From Bacillota bacterium (GTDB lineage Bacteria; Bacillota; Clostridia; Lachnospirales; Lachnospiraceae): DNA of 64,000 bases. A model generated the notes under the pieces. That model saw only the letters and a list, made by a program, of their open reading frames with translations. It did no database searches and was not told the origin of the DNA. The DNA is taken from positions 1 through 64,000 of the forward strand of contig JAEWMB010000017.1 in assembly GCA_023457255.1 (NCBI GenBank). Reading direction: 5' to 3'. The translations under genes were made by a program, and so were the position numbers. Of this stretch, positions 17,497-25,601 are shown one piece after another. Every line of letters starts with the position of its first letter. Within the stretch, counting starts at the first letter, position 1.

Positions 17497-17515
17497 TCTT
17501 TCCTCCTAATACAAG

Positions 17516-17565
17516 ATGGTGCTAAATAAATTATAGAGTCTGTGTTACTCTTTTGTTAGCACCAT
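17516..17565. repeat. Inverted repeat before the LuxR gene
   Basis: ATGGTGCTAA (17516-17525) and TTAGCACCAT (17556-17565) form a perfect 10-bp inverted repeat, 30-bp spacer, in the leader of the LuxR gene. It has no T-run, so it may be an operator or a leader hairpin. Confidence 0.5.
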
Positions 17566-17602
17566 AGTATTCATCTGATTTATTTTCATTTTATATGAGT
17601 AT

Positions 17603-17809
17603 TTATTCAGTGACGGGATTACGGAAAGGCTTTGTAAGTTCAACATGACTTGTGATTCTCAACTTTCGATAGATAGTATACCCCGTGTGTTTTGAAATTC
17701 CTTCACTAACATTTAATTTGTGTGCAAAGCCTTCCAATAAAAAGGTCTTTTTTCCACTAAACGTAGTGTTTTCGCTTTCTTCGATACCTAATGCCTCAAA
17801 TTTGTTCAT
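17603..17809 (-). CDS. Small protein derived from a LuxR DNA-binding domain
   Basis: This 68-residue ORF has a good ribosome binding site (AAGGAGAAGG) and aligns with the end of the LuxR regulator next door: AHKLNVSEGISKHTGYTIYR then KLRITSHVELTK compares with AHKLKISEGTVKRILYNVYQ and KLNISSRVELTK. The N-terminal sensory part is missing and the recognition helix is altered (GTVKR to GISKH). It may be a degenerating duplicate or a mini-regulator that competes with the full protein. Its own inverted repeat lies upstream. Confidence 0.55.
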   Translation of the reverse strand: MNKFEALGIEESENTTFSGKKTFLLEGFAHKLNVSEGISKHTGYTIYRKLRITSHVELTKPFRNPVTE

Positions 17810-17832
17810 TATTATCCTTCTCCTTTATGGTA

Positions 17833-17865
17833 ATTATTAGTACTATTTTATTATATACTAATAAT
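17833..17865. promoter_or_regulatory. Candidate operator before the small LuxR-like gene
   Basis: ATTATTAGTA (17833-17842) and TACTAATAAT (17856-17865) form a perfect 10-bp inverted repeat with a 13-bp spacer, just before the small LuxR-like ORF on the minus strand. Confidence 0.5.
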
Positions 17866-17984
17866 TTCCAAATTCATAGGTAGAAAAGTAATATTTTGGA
17901 GAATATGAATAAAAATTCTTCGGATGTATATTTATTAGGTAAAATACGAAGGTTCTTTTATGAAAACGATATCTATTTCAATTT

Positions 17985-18014
17985 ATTGTATAAATATTAT
18001 AATTTCCATACAAT
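17985..18014. promoter_or_regulatory. Inverted repeat around a possible -10 box
   Basis: ATTGTAT (17985-17991) and ATACAAT (18008-18014) flank TATAAT (17998-18003), 110 bp before the methyltransferase gene. It could be an operator over the promoter. Confidence 0.4.
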
Positions 18015-18126
18015 GAGTAAGGTTTTTCCTTTAATTCAATCAAAAGATATTCATATTGCAAAAATTTATTGATTATTTAAGTCTTATTCCTTATAATGGT
18101 TAAAATATTTGACAGGAGGGTAAAAC

Positions 18127-18924
18127 ATGGATTTTGAAATTTTAAGAAGTATGTACAATGATACTGAACGAGTTGATGCACTCTACCGGATTATGAAAGA
18201 AGATACCAGATTAAATCACTCCAAAGCAGCAAGTGTTGAGTTTATTACAACAACAACTTATATCGAAAAATACTTAAAAGAGGGCGACCGTATCTTAGAT
18301 CTTGGCGCCGGTGCCGGGGAGTATAGCTTGTACTTTGCAAGAAAAGGTTATGAGGTATCCTCTGTAGAGCTGGCGAGTGCCAATATTGAGGCATTTCAAA
18401 ATAAGATTACAAAAGAGGATAAGATTCAGCTAATCCATGGCAATGCACTTGATCTTAGCTGCTTTAAAGAAAATAGCTTTGATGTAGTACTGCTCCTTGG
18501 ACCACTTTATCATTTATCAAAGGAGGAAGACCGGCAAAAGTGTATTGCTGAAGCAAAAAGAGTATTAAAGCCAACAGGAACGATTTTTTTTGCCTTTATA
18601 TTAAATGATATGGTTATTTTAACAGAGTTTTATTATCGCCCAAAGTTTTTTCTTGAGAATAGCTATGACCATAAGACCTTTAAGGTTGAAGATTTTCCCT
18701 TTGTCTTCCTTACAGTAGAAAAAACTCGTGAGATGTTAAAGACGGCAGGAATACGAATACGAAAAGAAGTTGCGTCGGATGGGGTCAGTGAATTGCTTGA
18801 GGATAAAATTAATGCGATGGATGATGAGAGTTTTAAACAATATTTAAAGTATCATCTGTATTGCTGCGAGAAACCAGAGATGTTAGGGCGAAGTAACCAT
18901 TTGTTAACTATAGGAGAAAAATAA
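18127..18924 (+). CDS. SAM-dependent class I methyltransferase
   Basis: This 265-residue cytoplasmic protein has a Rossmann methyltransferase core: motif I RILDLGAGAGEYSLYFARKG near residue 58, the acidic SVEL of strand 2, and motif IV FDVVLLLGPLYHL followed by EAKRVLKPTGTIFF. It belongs to the methyltransferase type 11/25 group, whose members modify many small molecules, so the substrate cannot be named. It is monocistronic with an AGGAGG ribosome binding site. Confidence 0.85.
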   Translation: MDFEILRSMYNDTERVDALYRIMKEDTRLNHSKAASVEFITTTTYIEKYLKEGDRILDLGAGAGEYSLYFARKGYEVSSVELASANIEAFQNKITKEDKIQLIHGNALDLSCFKENSFDVVLLLGPLYHLSKEEDRQKCIAEAKRVLKPTGTIFFAFILNDMVILTEFYYRPKFFLENSYDHKTFKVEDFPFVFLTVEKTREMLKTAGIRIRKEVASDGVSELLEDKINAMDDESFKQYLKYHLYCCEKPEMLGRSNHLLTIGEK

Positions 18925-19081
18925 CTGTATCGGCCATATACTTACAGTGAATACTTCATCGGATGGTTAACCGGAGTACTAAGGAAATGAGAAAAAGGAG
19001 CAGCTTTGAATTCCTTGACACCAATACCATCTATGTGTATTCTTAATTTAGATAAATATCTAAATATAAGGAGATGAGAAA

Positions 19082-19351
19082 TTGAGTTTTCAGGAGAGTT
19101 TTAAGGCTCTTTCGGACCCGACTAGAAGAGAAATCATAAATATTTTAAAACGTGGAAAGTTAACTGCTGGGGAAATTGTAGAGCACTTTACTATGACAGG
19201 AGCTACGATTTCTCATCATTTAACAATACTAAAAGCCGCAGGGCTTGTTACGGATGAAAAGAAGGGAAAATATATCTATTATGAGCTTAACTTATCCGTT
19301 GTAGAGGAAATTATGGCATGGTTTGCAAGCCTTAGGGAAGAAAAGGCTTGA
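19082..19351 (+). CDS. ArsR-family repressor of the SdpR type
   Basis: This 89-residue winged-helix protein (FKALSDPTRREIINILKRGK, GEIVEHFTMTGATISHHLTI) matches the SdpR group, which lacks metal-binding cysteines. The start is a TTG with AAGGAGATG upstream. In Bacillus subtilis SdpR represses its own operon with SdpI and is taken to the membrane by SdpI when the SDP toxin is present. Here too the next gene encodes an SdpI-like protein, in the same order and 50 bp away, so the same autoregulated immunity unit is inferred. Confidence 0.85.
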   Translation: MSFQESFKALSDPTRREIINILKRGKLTAGEIVEHFTMTGATISHHLTILKAAGLVTDEKKGKYIYYELNLSVVEEIMAWFASLREEKA

Positions 19352-19403
19352 AAGAAAGGCGCTTTCAGCCCACCAAACTACTTACACAGAAATGGAGAGA
19401 AGA

Positions 19404-20057
19404 ATGAGAACGTTGTTTCGTCAGGAAAATTATAAGACATGGTTGATTGCTATAATCTCATTGCTCCTTGCAATGATTGCATATCCGTTTTTACCCGAGG
19501 AGATTCCTTTTCACTTTGGCCCAACCGGAGAGGTGGATCGCTATGGTGGAACATGGACAATATTTTTAATACCGGCAGTTATTGTGTTTCTTATTGTTGC
19601 AGCCGAATTATTCCGTTTTGCCGATCCAAAGAAGCAATCCTATGATAAATTCTCCAAGCAATATTACAGGGTGCATTTCTTAGCGTCTCTGTTGTTTATA
19701 CTCATGGAAATCTATATCATCGCAGTAAGTGTTGGGATTGAGGTAATGAATATCAACCATCTTATACCTGCTGTAATTGGAATGCTGTTTTTAGTAATCG
19801 GGAATAGTATGCCAAAATTTAAGCATAATTACTTTTGCGGAATAAGAACCTGTTATACGTTAACAAATGAGGATGTTTGGTTTATGACTCACCGTTTCGC
19901 AGGAAAGTTATGGTTTCTTGGAGGATTTGGTATGATATTAACTGTATTTTTGCCAACGGATGCTACTATGATAGTTTTTATTATAATCGTAGTGGCCCTA
20001 ACGATAATACCGATTCTGTATTCTTATTTTTCATATCAACGAATCAATAATAAATAA
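19404..20057 (+). CDS. SdpI-like immunity membrane protein
   Basis: This ~217-residue protein has a DUF1648 part (PEEIPFHFGPTGEVDRYGG) and an SdpI part (FCGIRTCYTLTNEDVWFMTH, RFAGKLWFLGG), with six hydrophobic segments. In B. subtilis SdpI protects against the SDP cannibalism peptide and controls SdpR. The ATG at 19404 is chosen because GGAG lies 7 bp before it; upstream in-frame codons overlap the regulator gene. No sdpA, sdpB or sdpC gene is near, so it may give immunity against toxins of other strains. Confidence 0.85.
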   Translation: MRTLFRQENYKTWLIAIISLLLAMIAYPFLPEEIPFHFGPTGEVDRYGGTWTIFLIPAVIVFLIVAAELFRFADPKKQSYDKFSKQYYRVHFLASLLFILMEIYIIAVSVGIEVMNINHLIPAVIGMLFLVIGNSMPKFKHNYFCGIRTCYTLTNEDVWFMTHRFAGKLWFLGGFGMILTVFLPTDATMIVFIIIVVALTIIPILYSYFSYQRINNK

Positions 20058-20160
20058 GTTTTATATGCAAAGCAGCTTTTGATATGGTAAGGATATGAAT
20101 CAACAGCATCTAAGGCAATGGTTTTATAACGTATTTAAGAAGAGCAATATTAAAACATTT

Positions 20161-20226
20161 AAAAAGAGAGATGGAACTATTCTTTAGAAGTCATAAAAGC
20201 TTAGAAAATAGTTTCTCTCTTTTTCT
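20161..20226 (+). terminator. Terminator of the sdpR/sdpI-like operon
   Basis: AAAAAGAGAGA (20161-20171) pairs with TCTCTCTTTTT (20214-20224), and inside AACTATT pairs with AATAGTT (20207-20213). T-rich sequence follows. Confidence 0.75.
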
Positions 20227-20422
20227 TTGTAATAAATTTCAAATATTTGGATTGTTCAGTTGAGTTTAAGTGCTTAACAAAATGTATTAGTTCAAAAAGA
20301 TTCGATATTTACCTATATTAAATAGATTATATTATAACTTAACAATATTTTGTTAAGTTTAAATTATATGCAATATATATAAAATATTCCTAATAAAATA
20401 AGATATATATGTGCAACAATAC

Positions 20423-20451
20423 TTGACAATTTGTATTGATTACGTTAAAGT
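20423..20451 (+). promoter_or_regulatory. Promoter before the broken amylase gene
   Basis: TTGACA (20423-20428), a 17-bp spacer and TAAAGT (20446-20451). The gap 20227-20508 is otherwise AT-rich with no gene. Confidence 0.55.
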
Positions 20452-20508
20452 AAGGCTATTAGATTTCATAATACAAGCCAATAGCATATGAGCAGGGAGG
20501 ATTAAGAT

Positions 20509-21872
20509 ATGATGGTAGAGGCTTTCTATCATAACCCAATGAGTAGTTACGCCTATGCAGTAAGTAGTGAGGAAATCAGGATTCGGTTCCGAACGAAAAG
20601 ACAGGATGTGAATAAGGTTTTACTTCACTATGGAAGGAAGTTCGCTTGGAACGAGCAGCATCAAGTGGAAATGAATAAATTATATACCGATGCCTATTAT
20701 GATTACTATCAAGCAAACTTAAAGGTATCGGATAATCGGATTGGATATTATTTTGAAGTATTTCATAACGAAGAGCATTGCTTTGTTACGGAAGCCGGAA
20801 TTAAGGATGAGTTTTGTGAGGAAACCGCGCATTGCTTATATTATCAGTATCCAAGTATAAACTCGGCAGATTTGCTGACAAAACCGGGATGGTATGAGAA
20901 TGCGGTATTTTATCAGATTTTTGTAGACCGCTTTGCAAACGGCGATCCAACCATTAACCCGGGGAATACAGTGGCATGGAATTCAAAGCCGGAATCAAAA
21001 TCCATCTATGGGGGTGACTTTGAAGGAATCAGAAAGCATCTATGGTATCTTGAGGAATTAGGAATTACAGCGATTTATTTCACACCTCTCTTCGAGGCAT
21101 CTTCAAATCATAAATATAATACAACGGATTATAAAAGTCTTGACCAAAACTTCTTTTAAGAAAATTCCGGGATACCGTAAAAAGCTTGGGAACAGAATTA
21201 ATTATCATCGGGGAGAACTGGCATGATGGAACGCCGTGGTTACGTGGAGATCAGTTTGATACCATAATGAACTATGCAGTGACCTTCCAATCTACAAGAT
21301 ATTTTGCAAAGCAGGAGATAAATGCAAGAGAGTTTAGTGAAGAACTGGCAGCTCTTCTTATGAGATATGGGGATACCATTAATGAACTTATGTTTAATCT
21401 GCTTGATAGCCATGATACCGAACGATTCCTTTTCTTATGTCAGGAGGATAAACGCAGACTTAAGAATGCGGCAGCATTTTTGTATTCTTATGTTGGTATA
21501 CCATGCATTTTCTATGGAACTGAAATCGGACTTACGGGTGGATATGACCCATACTGCAGAGTGCCGTTCCCCTGGGAAAAGGAGAGGTGGGATGGGGAGC
21601 TTCTAACATTTTTTAAGCGTCTGATTTGGCTTCGAAAAAATTATAAGCCACTGACAAAAGGTGCCATATCCTTCCTTAGTACTGAGAAAATATTTATCAT
21701 GAAGCGTATCTGCAAGGAAGAGAGCATCTATGTCGTTATTAATGGTACGGAGGAACCTCAAATGATTCCATCCGAAATAGCTCGGAATTTTGGAAAAGAG
21801 CTTCTTACCGGGGCATCGGATGGAAGAAGTATTCCGGCAATGAGCGCAAGTTATTTTGAAGGTTTATCTTAA
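20509..21872 (+). pseudogene. GH13 neopullulanase/cyclomaltodextrinase-like gene with internal deletion
   Basis: The first frame (20509-21159) encodes the N-terminal CBM34-like domain and the start of the barrel: NAVFYQIFVDRFANGDP, SIYGGDFEGI, HKYNTTDYKSLD, then a stop. Another frame, open from about 21153 (LLRKFRDTVKSLG) to 21872, continues with IIIGENWHDG (acid/base Glu), NLLDSHDTERF (third Asp) and the C-terminal domain. The barrel centre, including the nucleophile Asp motif of the GFRLD type, is missing, about 130 codons by comparison with the family, and the junction near 21150 changes frame. The start has GGGAGG. The enzyme is therefore dead even if both halves are made. A LacI regulator lies convergently downstream. 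Confidence 0.88.
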
Positions 21873-21887
21873 GATTTTTTTGGGGTG

Positions 21888-22814
21888 TTACACGCTGCCT
21901 TCATTGCTGGGGTTTAATAAAAGCCGGTTCCCCGGACAGCAGTCATACTGAAGCTGCAGCAATCGTTCCATAATGTTAACTGCTGCCTTGGCCTTGGTTT
22001 GGTTGGTGAGTGTAATTGTTTTTATATCCTTGGAGAGTAAGTTGGATTTTTCCATCATTGTTAGCACAACCATTTTCTCTTTGTTATGATAGCGTTCGGC
22101 TTCTAACCCAAGGAATTCACCGAGTACAATTCCTGATTGGTTTTGATGTGCAGAAAGAAACTCTTGCAAATTATTATTGATGGTATGAATATAGATGTCT
22201 TCTTGTGAAAATCCTGCGGTAATGAATTCTTTTAGTTCTTTATTTAAAATATCTTCCATAACCAGAAACGGATGTTGGTCACCTAACATCCGTTTTGCTT
22301 CTGTTAAGATGACATGATAATTTGGATATACTTTGTAAAAAATATCATCGTTGATCTCACAATCAAGAAATAAAATCGGAACATAGTATTTTGTCGTTAC
22401 TTGATGCAGTTTTTCGGAATTCATATCGATAATAAAGACAGCATCCAAGGAACGTTTTGCTATAATATCGGCTTCTTCTTCCAGAGATTTTGTGGTAGCT
22501 ACAATGGTATCAAAACCAAGATTGGAAAGCTGCACTTGTAGTTCAATTGCTAAATCGTAATAAAGCATTCGTTTACTGGCCGTACTAAAATGAGTCCAGT
22601 TGATGATAACACCGACGAGATTGCTTTTTTGATGAGTAATGAGTTTTCCAGCGGGAGGTATGTAATTTAAGCGTTTTGCTGTTTCCAAAACCTTTATTCT
22701 TGTTTCATGCTTGATTTTTTCTTTTTCTGAATTATTAATTACATAGGATACCGTTGCAAGAGAGACGCCGCAGGCTTTTGCAATATCTCTCATTGTAGTC
22801 TTATTTTTTGTCAC
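21888..22814 (-). CDS. LacI-family transcriptional regulator
   Basis: This ~308-residue regulator has a LacI helix-turn-helix (TMRDIAKACGVSLATVSYVI, ETRIKVLETAKRLNYIPP) and a periplasmic-binding-protein-like sensor domain. The GTG at 22814 is chosen because AAGGGGG lies 7 bp upstream; an ATG-initiated frame is open 16 codons further. The sensor domain is diverged: the usual sequence around the effector site is hard to recognise. It converges on the broken amylase gene, so control of maltodextrin use is a reasonable guess but unproven. Confidence 0.82.
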   Translation of the reverse strand: MTKNKTTMRDIAKACGVSLATVSYVINNSEKEKIKHETRIKVLETAKRLNYIPPAGKLITHQKSNLVGVIINWTHFSTASKRMLYYDLAIELQVQLSNLGFDTIVATTKSLEEEADIIAKRSLDAVFIIDMNSEKLHQVTTKYYVPILFLDCEINDDIFYKVYPNYHVILTEAKRMLGDQHPFLVMEDILNKELKEFITAGFSQEDIYIHTINNNLQEFLSAHQNQSGIVLGEFLGLEAERYHNKEKMVVLTMMEKSNLLSKDIKTITLTNQTKAKAAVNIMERLLQLQYDCCPGNRLLLNPSNEGSV

Positions 22815-22908
22815 AAAAATCCCCCTTCCATTCTCTTTCATCTCAGTGTAATTTGTTTCCAATAAAAAATCAAGAGGTACTTTCGCTTCTCCTATCCATG
22901 TATTTCAC

Positions 22909-22937
22909 TTGACAAGCTTGAGAAAAAACTATAATCT
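22909..22937 (+). promoter_or_regulatory. Promoter of the cysteine desulfurase gene with long leader
   Basis: TTGACA (22909-22914) with TATAAT at 22930 (15-bp spacer) or TAATCT at 22932 (17-bp spacer). The gene starts 250 bp downstream, leaving a long untranslated leader. Confidence 0.55.
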
Positions 22938-23034
22938 AATCCATAGAAAATCCGTAGGAATTATAGTCAGGGAATATCTTAACTTCATATGCGCGTATAC
23001 CAAAGCGCGAAGGCGGGAGTAATTAGGCAGTACC

Positions 23035-23129
23035 AATCCGTATGCAGATAGGAATATGCATGGGATTCGTGCGGATTTATAAATTAGTAGAGTTCACATG
23101 TAAGTTTGTGCTTGTACACCGCAAACTTA
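23035..23129 (+). promoter_or_regulatory. Structured RNA leader of the cysteine desulfurase gene
   Basis: AATCCG (23035-23040) pairs with CGGATT (23072-23077), enclosing ATGCA (23042-23046) and TGCAT (23057-23061). A second hairpin pairs TAAGTTTG (23101-23108) with CAAACTTA (23122-23129). No known riboswitch class was recognised. Confidence 0.4.
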
Positions 23130-23184
23130 TTAATATATTGTTTTTAAAGCAAGACAAAGAATGTGTGCAAGAATGGGGATTTTT

Positions 23185-24318
23185 ATGATATATTTTGATT
23201 ATGCGGCAAATACACCGGTGGATGAAGAAGTAATTAGGGCCTATATCGAAACAGAGCAGCAATTTATAGCAAACTCAAATTCCTCTCATCCGTTGGGAAT
23301 CCTTGCAAAAGAACGATTATCAGAGGCAGCCAAGGAATTAGCAATGCTGCTTAATGTAGAGCCAGGACAGATCATACCTACCTCTGGTGCAAGCGAAGCG
23401 AATAATCTCGCAATCAAAGGAATTGCTTATGCCTATCGTGAAAATGGCAGGCACATTATATCTACATGCTTAGAGCATCCATCTGTCAGCGGAAGTTTGA
23501 CATTTCTGCAAAGTCTTGGCTATGAGATTGATTTAGTCGACATTTTGCCAAATGGGCAGGTGGATTTAGAACATTTAAAGGAGCTGCTTCGAAAGGACAC
23601 GGTTCTTGTAACAATCTGTACGGTTGATAGTGAATTGGGAACGGTTCAGCCAATTAAGGAAATTGCAAAGATTTTAGAACATTATGAGAACTGTTTTTTT
23701 CATACCGACGCAACCCAAGGATTTGGTAAGATAGAGGTGGATTTTTCTTTAGCTGATCTTACGGCATTTACCCCTCATAAGTTCTATGGACTTAACGGCA
23801 GCGGAGCTTTGGTGAAGAAAAAAGATGTAGTATTGGTTCCGCAAATTCATGGTGGCAGCAGTACCACAATTTACCGAAGCGGAACACCTGCGCTATCGAA
23901 TGTAGTCGCCTTAACGAAGGCAGTGCGGCTCTCAATCGAGCATTATGAAGAGAGGCTTCGGAAGGTTGAGTCCTTGCGAAAACTATTTGAATCAAAGTTA
24001 AGGAAGTATCCAAATGTTCGTATCAATAGTACGGAGTGCGGTGTACCTCATATCCTAAATCTCAGCGTGAAGGGTGTCAGGGCTATTAGGATGAAGGAAC
24101 TTCTTGAGGAATATGGAATCTGTATCTCGATTAAATCCGCTTGTTCAGCTACTATGACACCTTCAAGACCGGTTTATGCGGTAACCAAGGATAAGAAAAA
24201 TGCATTATCTTCTTTTCGGATCAGCCTAAGTCATTTAACCACGGAGGATGAAGTTGAAAAGTTTTTTAAATGCTTTGAAGAAAGTTATCAGAAGGCTATG
24301 AATAGGCAGCAGGGATAA
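23185..24318 (+). CDS. Cysteine desulfurase (NifS/IscS family)
   Basis: This 377-residue PLP enzyme takes sulfur from cysteine and passes it on as a persulfide. The PLP lysine is in TPHKFYGLNGSGAL and the active cysteine in IKSACSATMTPSRP. SGASEANNLAIKG and the HTDATQGFGKI segment are also typical. The ATG at 23185 (MIYFDYAANTPV) is the usual family start; an upstream in-frame ATG at 23161 is less likely. The next gene is a TtcA-like sulfur-transfer enzyme, so tRNA thiolation is a likely use of the sulfur. Confidence 0.92.
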   Translation: MIYFDYAANTPVDEEVIRAYIETEQQFIANSNSSHPLGILAKERLSEAAKELAMLLNVEPGQIIPTSGASEANNLAIKGIAYAYRENGRHIISTCLEHPSVSGSLTFLQSLGYEIDLVDILPNGQVDLEHLKELLRKDTVLVTICTVDSELGTVQPIKEIAKILEHYENCFFHTDATQGFGKIEVDFSLADLTAFTPHKFYGLNGSGALVKKKDVVLVPQIHGGSSTTIYRSGTPALSNVVALTKAVRLSIEHYEERLRKVESLRKLFESKLRKYPNVRINSTECGVPHILNLSVKGVRAIRMKELLEEYGICISIKSACSATMTPSRPVYAVTKDKKNALSSFRISLSHLTTEDEVEKFFKCFEESYQKAMNRQQG

Positions 24319-24422
24319 GATAGGCAGTGATAAACTAATCAAGCAATTTTTCGTGGCGGAGATGATGTGGTTTATGATATAATAAGGCTGCCGGACCGAG
24401 GGTCTGAGCAGAACATAATCAG

Positions 24423-24444
24423 GAATTTTTACACGTTAAAATTC
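24423..24444 (+). repeat. Small hairpin in the leader of the TtcA-like gene
   Basis: GAATTTT (24423-24429) pairs with AAAATTC (24438-24444), flanked by further partial pairing. It lies between the desulfurase and the TtcA-like gene; no T-run follows. Confidence 0.35.
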
Positions 24445-24543
24445 ATGATACACTAAAGTCTGTCGACTCTTGCATGTGGCAGGTTTTATGATAAAGAAAA
24501 CAATAGGGCAGTGAATAGATGAAGGAAAAGGATAGAGGAAGCC

Positions 24544-25413
24544 ATGGAGCGTTATCAAGAGATTGAAAGAAGTATTGTAAAGAAGTATCGGAAAGAGATA
24601 TGGCGTCCGTTTGTAAAAGCGGTTCAGGAATATGAATTAATCAAAGAAGGAGATAAAATAGCAGTTTGTATTTCGGGAGGCAAGGATTCTATGCTTCTTG
24701 CCAAATGTATGCAGGAGCTTCAAAAGCATGGAAAAATACCATTTGAACTGGTGTTTCTTGTAATGGACCCGGGTTATAATGAAATCAACCGTCAGACGAT
24801 TATAAATAATGCAAAGCTTTTAAATATTCCGATAGAAATTTTTGAAACAGATATCTTTAATATTGTAGCCGAGGTTGATGAAAGCCCTTGCTATTTGTGC
24901 GCGAGAATGCGCAGGGGATACCTTTATAAGAATGCAAAGGCACATGGTTGTAATAAGATTGCATTAGGGCATCATTTTGATGACGTGATTGAAACGATTT
25001 TGATGGGTATGCTCTATAGCGGACAGATACAGACAATGATGCCAAAACTTCATAGTACGAATTTTGAAGGAATGGAACTAATTCGGCCAATGTATCATAT
25101 CAAGGAAGAAGCAATCCTCCATTGGAAAGAATACCATGAACTTCAATTTATCCAATGTGCCTGCAGATTTACAGAAAACTGTACCTTATGTGATAATGGA
25201 GGCGGTGGCTCCAAACGTCAGGAAATGAAGGCATTAATTAAGAAATTTCGTAGCCAAAGCAATATTATTGATCGTAATATCTTTAGAAGTGTGGAAAATG
25301 TGAGTTTAGATACGGTGATAGCATATAAGACCAAGGGGGTAAAACATCATTTCCTTGATACGTATGACAGGGAAGATAGTTTTAACTTAAATGATACGGA
25401 CTTACAGCAATAG
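24544..25413 (+). CDS. TtcA-like PP-loop ATPase (tRNA thiolation family)
   Basis: This 289-residue cytoplasmic enzyme has the PP-loop SGGKDSM near residue 45, the CYLCARMRRGYLY motif with two cysteines, and ALGHHFDDVIETILMGMLYS, all typical of the TtcA group that adds sulfur to tRNA cytidine 32 using an iron-sulfur cluster. A later Cys-rich segment (CACRFTENCTLCDNGG) differs from E. coli TtcA and marks a clostridial subgroup. The start at 24544 gives a normal N-terminus. The cysteine desulfurase upstream is the likely sulfur donor. Confidence 0.82.
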   Translation: MERYQEIERSIVKKYRKEIWRPFVKAVQEYELIKEGDKIAVCISGGKDSMLLAKCMQELQKHGKIPFELVFLVMDPGYNEINRQTIINNAKLLNIPIEIFETDIFNIVAEVDESPCYLCARMRRGYLYKNAKAHGCNKIALGHHFDDVIETILMGMLYSGQIQTMMPKLHSTNFEGMELIRPMYHIKEEAILHWKEYHELQFIQCACRFTENCTLCDNGGGGSKRQEMKALIKKFRSQSNIIDRNIFRSVENVSLDTVIAYKTKGVKHHFLDTYDREDSFNLNDTDLQQ

Positions 25414-25525
25414 TAATCCCGAAAGATAGTTGATAACTTTCAAGCAGAGAAAAATAGGATGTAAGGAGTAGCAGGACAGCAAACATCTGACTTAACAGGT
25501 TGGAGAATAGATGATAGAAAAAGAG

Positions 25526-25562
25526 AAAGCAGTTACGTATAGTTTGGGGACGTAACTGCTTT
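25526..25562. terminator. Hairpin between convergent genes
   Basis: AAAGCAGTTACGT (25526-25538) pairs perfectly with ACGTAACTGCTTT (25550-25562). T-rich sequence follows only on the minus strand, so it mainly ends the permease gene. Confidence 0.7.
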
Positions 25563-25601
25563 CGCCATATAAGGAAGAAGCCGAACTAGGTAATAACCGC
25601 G

